DNA from: Hydrogenophilales bacterium RIFOXYD1_FULL_62_11
GTDB taxonomy: Bacteria > Pseudomonadota > Gammaproteobacteria > Burkholderiales > Thiobacillaceae
Length of the DNA stretch: 29,373 bases
Assembly: GCA_001802655.1 (NCBI GenBank)
Contig: MGZO01000089.1
Location: 11,208 to 40,580 of the forward strand
Direction of reading: 5' to 3'
Shown: positions 26,996 through 29,373 of the stretch, in pieces
How the letters are laid out: each line of letters begins with the position of its first letter
Position numbering within the stretch: position 1 is the stretch's first letter
Program-made: the position numbers and the translations under genes
Notes under the pieces: model-generated
Told to the model about the DNA's origin: nothing
Seen by the model: the letters and a program-made list of their open reading frames with translations, nothing else
The model's database searches: none

Positions 26996-27389
26996 CCTCA
27001 ACGGGCGCCGCGTTGGGGTCTGAACTGGCGCTGAAATCGACCACCAGACTGACGTTGCCGACCAGCTTGGTGCGGAATTCGTATTCAACGGAAATCACCG
27101 GCACCCCCGCCTGACGCTCCACGTTAATGTCTTCCGGCTTCACAACCGTGACATACCCCACGCTGGCGCGCTTCGAGAAATCATTGCGTATGTCGGCATT
27201 GGTCTTCGATTTGAGATCTGGCTCCTGGCCCATGGTGGCAAGAATTTTTTTAACTGAAAAGAATTCAATGTAGGCCGGTACCAGCTTCATCGCCAGCATG
27301 GCAATCGCGATAAACACGACGGCAAAAAACAAAAAGCTGAACATGGTCAAACCACGTTGCTGTTGCTGCATGGGGGACACGTTACGCAT
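26988..27389 (-). CDS. DUF4845 family protein, prepilin-like N terminus
   Basis: A small predicted membrane protein of unknown function commonly found between lepB and rnc in beta- and gammaproteobacteria. Of 133 residues, QQQQRGLTMFSFLFF at 8-22 looks like a type IV prepilin start (basic stretch, Gly13 then a hydrophobic helix to about residue 34). The glutamate normally at position 5 of mature pilins is missing. The rest is a soluble domain, probably outside the cytoplasmic membrane. AGGAGA lies before the ATG. It starts 22 bases after lepB, a signal peptidase. Whether PilD-like peptidase or LepB cleaves it is unknown; it may simply stay anchored. Confidence 0.85.
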   Translation of the reverse strand: MRNVSPMQQQQRGLTMFSFLFFAVVFIAIAMLAMKLVPAYIEFFSVKKILATMGQEPDLKSKTNADIRNDFSKRASVGYVTVVKPEDINVERQAGVPVISVEYEFRTKLVGNVSLVVDFSASSDPNAAPVEVE

Positions 27390-27410
27390 GATCTCTCCTG
27401 AGTTTTTGGC

Positions 27411-28220
27411 TTATTTGATAGGGGTGCCGATGCGGCTGAAATCGTCAAAGCTCATCCAGATGAAAAACGCCTTGCCGACGATATTCTTGTCCGGAACGAA
27501 ACCCCAGTAGCGGCTATCGTTACTGGCATCGCGATTGTCGCCCATCATGAAGTACTGACCCGCTGGAACCTTGCAGCTAAAGCCTTCACCGTCGGCATTG
27601 TAGGAGCAGTTTTCGCGATAGGGAAAGTCCGCCACTTGCGGCGGAAAAACAGACGGCTTGTCAGACTCGGTCATCATGCTATGCGCCTCAGCCTTGAGCG
27701 ACTCGTTGTACACCGTCGCGCTGATGTAGTTCAGGCCGTTACCCACGTAACTGTAGATTCCGGTTTGCGTGGTCGGCACAGGCTTGCCATTGATCGTCAG
27801 TTTTTTATCACGGTATTCAACCGTGTCACCTGGCACACCGATTACACGCTTGATGTAATCGAGTCCGGGGTCAGCGGGATACCGAAACACCATGACGTCG
27901 CCGCGCTCGGGGTTGTTCAATTGGACGATCTTTTGATTGATCACCGGCAGGCGGATGCCGTAGGTGTATTTGTTGACCAGAATGAAATCACCGATCAGCA
28001 GCGTCGGCATCATCGAACCAGACGGAATCTTGAACGGCTCCACCAGAAAGGAACGCAGGCCGAACACCACCAGAATAACCGGGAAAAAGCTCTTGGCATA
28101 TTCGACCAGCATCGGCTCGCGCTCGTCGGGGCCCCGGCTGCGTTTGAGCAGCAAGGCGTCTAACAGCCAGATGCCGCCGGTGATCACCAGCGCACTAAAA
28201 AGAATAAGAGCGAAGTTCAT
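27411..28220 (-). CDS. lepB: Signal peptidase I
   Basis: Removes signal peptides from exported proteins at the periplasmic face of the inner membrane. Of 269 residues, an N-terminal helix (about 2-24) and a second one (about 43-60) anchor the catalytic domain. The serine of PSGSMMPTL is Ser68 and the general base in YIKRVIGVPGD is Lys123. GDNRDASNDSRYWG near residue 230 is the C-terminal signature. The ATG at 28220 is five bases after the lepA stop, with only a weak AAG ahead. An open frame upstream to 28364 only shadows lepA. The lepA-lepB pairing is standard. Confidence 0.97.
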   Translation of the reverse strand: MNFALILFSALVITGGIWLLDALLLKRSRGPDEREPMLVEYAKSFFPVILVVFGLRSFLVEPFKIPSGSMMPTLLIGDFILVNKYTYGIRLPVINQKIVQLNNPERGDVMVFRYPADPGLDYIKRVIGVPGDTVEYRDKKLTINGKPVPTTQTGIYSYVGNGLNYISATVYNESLKAEAHSMMTESDKPSVFPPQVADFPYRENCSYNADGEGFSCKVPAGQYFMMGDNRDASNDSRYWGFVPDKNIVGKAFFIWMSFDDFSRIGTPIK

Positions 28221-28225
28221 GTGGA

Positions 28226-29373
28226 TTACTTGTCCGAGACCTGAAGAATCGCAAGAAAGGCTTCCTGCGGGATTTCGACGTTGCCGACCTGCTTCATGCG
28301 GCGCTTGCCGGCTTTTTGTTTTTCGAGCAGCTTTTTCTTGCGACTGATGTCGCCGCCATAACATTTGGCGAGCACGTTCTTCCGCAGCGCCTTGACGTTT
28401 TCACGTGCAATCACATTGGCACCAATGGCCGCCTGCACCGCCACGTCGAACATCTGGCGCGGAATCATTTCGCGCATTTTCGATGCCAGCTCACGCCCGC
28501 GATAGACGCTGGTGGCCCGGTGAACAATCAGTGACAGCGCATCAACTTTCTCGGTGTTGACCAGAATATCGAGCTTGACCAGATCGCCGGCGCGATATTC
28601 CTTGAATTCGTAGTCAAGCGAAGCGTAGCCGCGGCTGGTCGATTTCAGCTTGTCGAAAAAGTCCATCACCACTTCGTTCATCGGCAGGTCGTACACCAGC
28701 ATCACCTGGCGGCCGTGGTACTGCATGTTCACCTGCATCCCGCGCTTCTGGTTGCACAGGGTGATGACATTGCCGACGTATTCTTCCGGTACAAAAATCG
28801 TCGCGGTGATGATCGGCTCGCGGATTTCCTCGATCTTCGACAACTCGGGCAGCTTGAACGGATTCTCGACGTTGATCATCGTGCCGTCTTTCATCAGCAC
28901 TTCATACACCACCGTTGGCGCAGTGGTGATGAGGTCCATGTTGTATTCGCGCTCAAGCCGTTCCTGCACGATGTCCATGTGCAGCAGGCCGAGAAAACCG
29001 CAGCGGAAACCGAAGCCAAGCGCCTGCGACACTTCCGGTTCGAACTGCAGGGCCGCGTCGTTCAGTTGCAGCTTGGTCAGCGCATCGCGAAGGTTTTCGA
29101 AATCGTGCGACTCGATCGGATACAAGCCGGCGAACACCTGCGACTGCACCTTTTTGAACCCGGCCAGCGCTTCGCTCGCCGGATTGTCGAGCAGGGTAAT
29201 GGTGTCGCCCACCTGTGCCGATTTCAATTCCTTGATCCCGGCGATGACAAAACCCACTTCGCCCGCTGACAGCTGGGGACGATCCACCGACTTCGGCGTG
29301 AACACGCCGACGTGCTCGGTCAGGTGCTGCGCACCGCTCGCCATGAAACGGATCTTGTCCTTGGGCTTGAGTA
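28226..29373 (-). CDS. lepA: Elongation factor 4 (LepA), partial, N terminus outside window
   Basis: A ribosome-binding GTPase related to EF-G that acts on stalled or mis-translocated ribosomes and in initiation. About 381 C-terminal residues of a usual 597 are visible; the GTPase domain lies beyond the right edge. Seen are domain II (FVIAGIKELKSAQVGDTITL), ALGFGFRCGFLGLLHMDIVQERLEREY, the EPIITATIFVPEEYVG domain V region and the LepA-specific C-terminal domain with CYGGDISRKKKLLEKQKAGKRRM. The frame is open to base 29373; an internal methionine at 29344 is not the start, since KDKIRFM precedes it as in the family. It is the first visible gene of the operon. Confidence 0.97.
   Translation of the reverse strand, partial: LKPKDKIRFMASGAQHLTEHVGVFTPKSVDRPQLSAGEVGFVIAGIKELKSAQVGDTITLLDNPASEALAGFKKVQSQVFAGLYPIESHDFENLRDALTKLQLNDAALQFEPEVSQALGFGFRCGFLGLLHMDIVQERLEREYNMDLITTAPTVVYEVLMKDGTMINVENPFKLPELSKIEEIREPIITATIFVPEEYVGNVITLCNQKRGMQVNMQYHGRQVMLVYDLPMNEVVMDFFDKLKSTSRGYASLDYEFKEYRAGDLVKLDILVNTEKVDALSLIVHRATSVYRGRELASKMREMIPRQMFDVAVQAAIGANVIARENVKALRKNVLAKCYGGDISRKKKLLEKQKAGKRRMKQVGNVEIPQEAFLAILQVSDK

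Overview
The window is a G+C-rich chromosomal segment that looks like a betaproteobacterium. A Nitrosomonadales/Thiobacillaceae-like lineage is my guess from protein character and gene order; no search was run. It is almost entirely coding and shows no plasmid, prophage, CRISPR or intact transposon. Both ends are cut: panB lacks its 5' half at the left edge and lepA lacks its N-terminal third at the right edge.

Layout. (1) 1-1716, plus strand: panB(partial)-panC-panD, the pantothenate/beta-alanine branch of CoA synthesis, with panD behind its own perfect -10 box. (2) 1735-2994, minus: a RhlE-type DEAD-box RNA helicase, convergent with panD. (3) 3126-14827, minus: a seven-gene glycogen/alpha-glucan operon read as glk-glgC-GH57-malQ-glgB-glgA-glgP. 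It contains glucose phosphorylation, ADP-glucose formation, synthesis, branching, phosphorolysis and debranching/transfer functions. Several junctions overlap by 1, 4 or 17 bases. (4) 14828-15424: a mostly non-coding stretch, a tRNA-Leu(CAA) gene on the minus strand, and divergent promoters for that tRNA and queA. (5) 15425-21454, plus: queA-tgt (queuosine tRNA modification), yajC-secD-secF (Sec translocase accessory complex) and a dedA-family membrane protein. (6) 21634-23508, minus: kup, a potassium transporter. (7) 23780-29373, minus: lepA(partial)-lepB-DUF4845-rnc-era-recO-pdxJ, the conserved translation/secretion/RNA-processing/repair operon, here without acpS directly after pdxJ.

I found no convincing undescribed multi-gene system. 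The unexplained signals are non-coding: eight perfect heptamer repeats touching the dedA start codon, with a degenerate relative before secD; four degenerate 14-bp repeats across the recO/pdxJ junction; a roughly 115-bp imperfect hairpin covering the recO ribosome-binding site; Shine-Dalgarno GGA motifs in hairpin loops before glgA and glgC, which recall CsrA-type control; and -10 boxes spaced for leaderless transcripts of queA and glk. The embedded GH57 enzyme is the most interesting protein.
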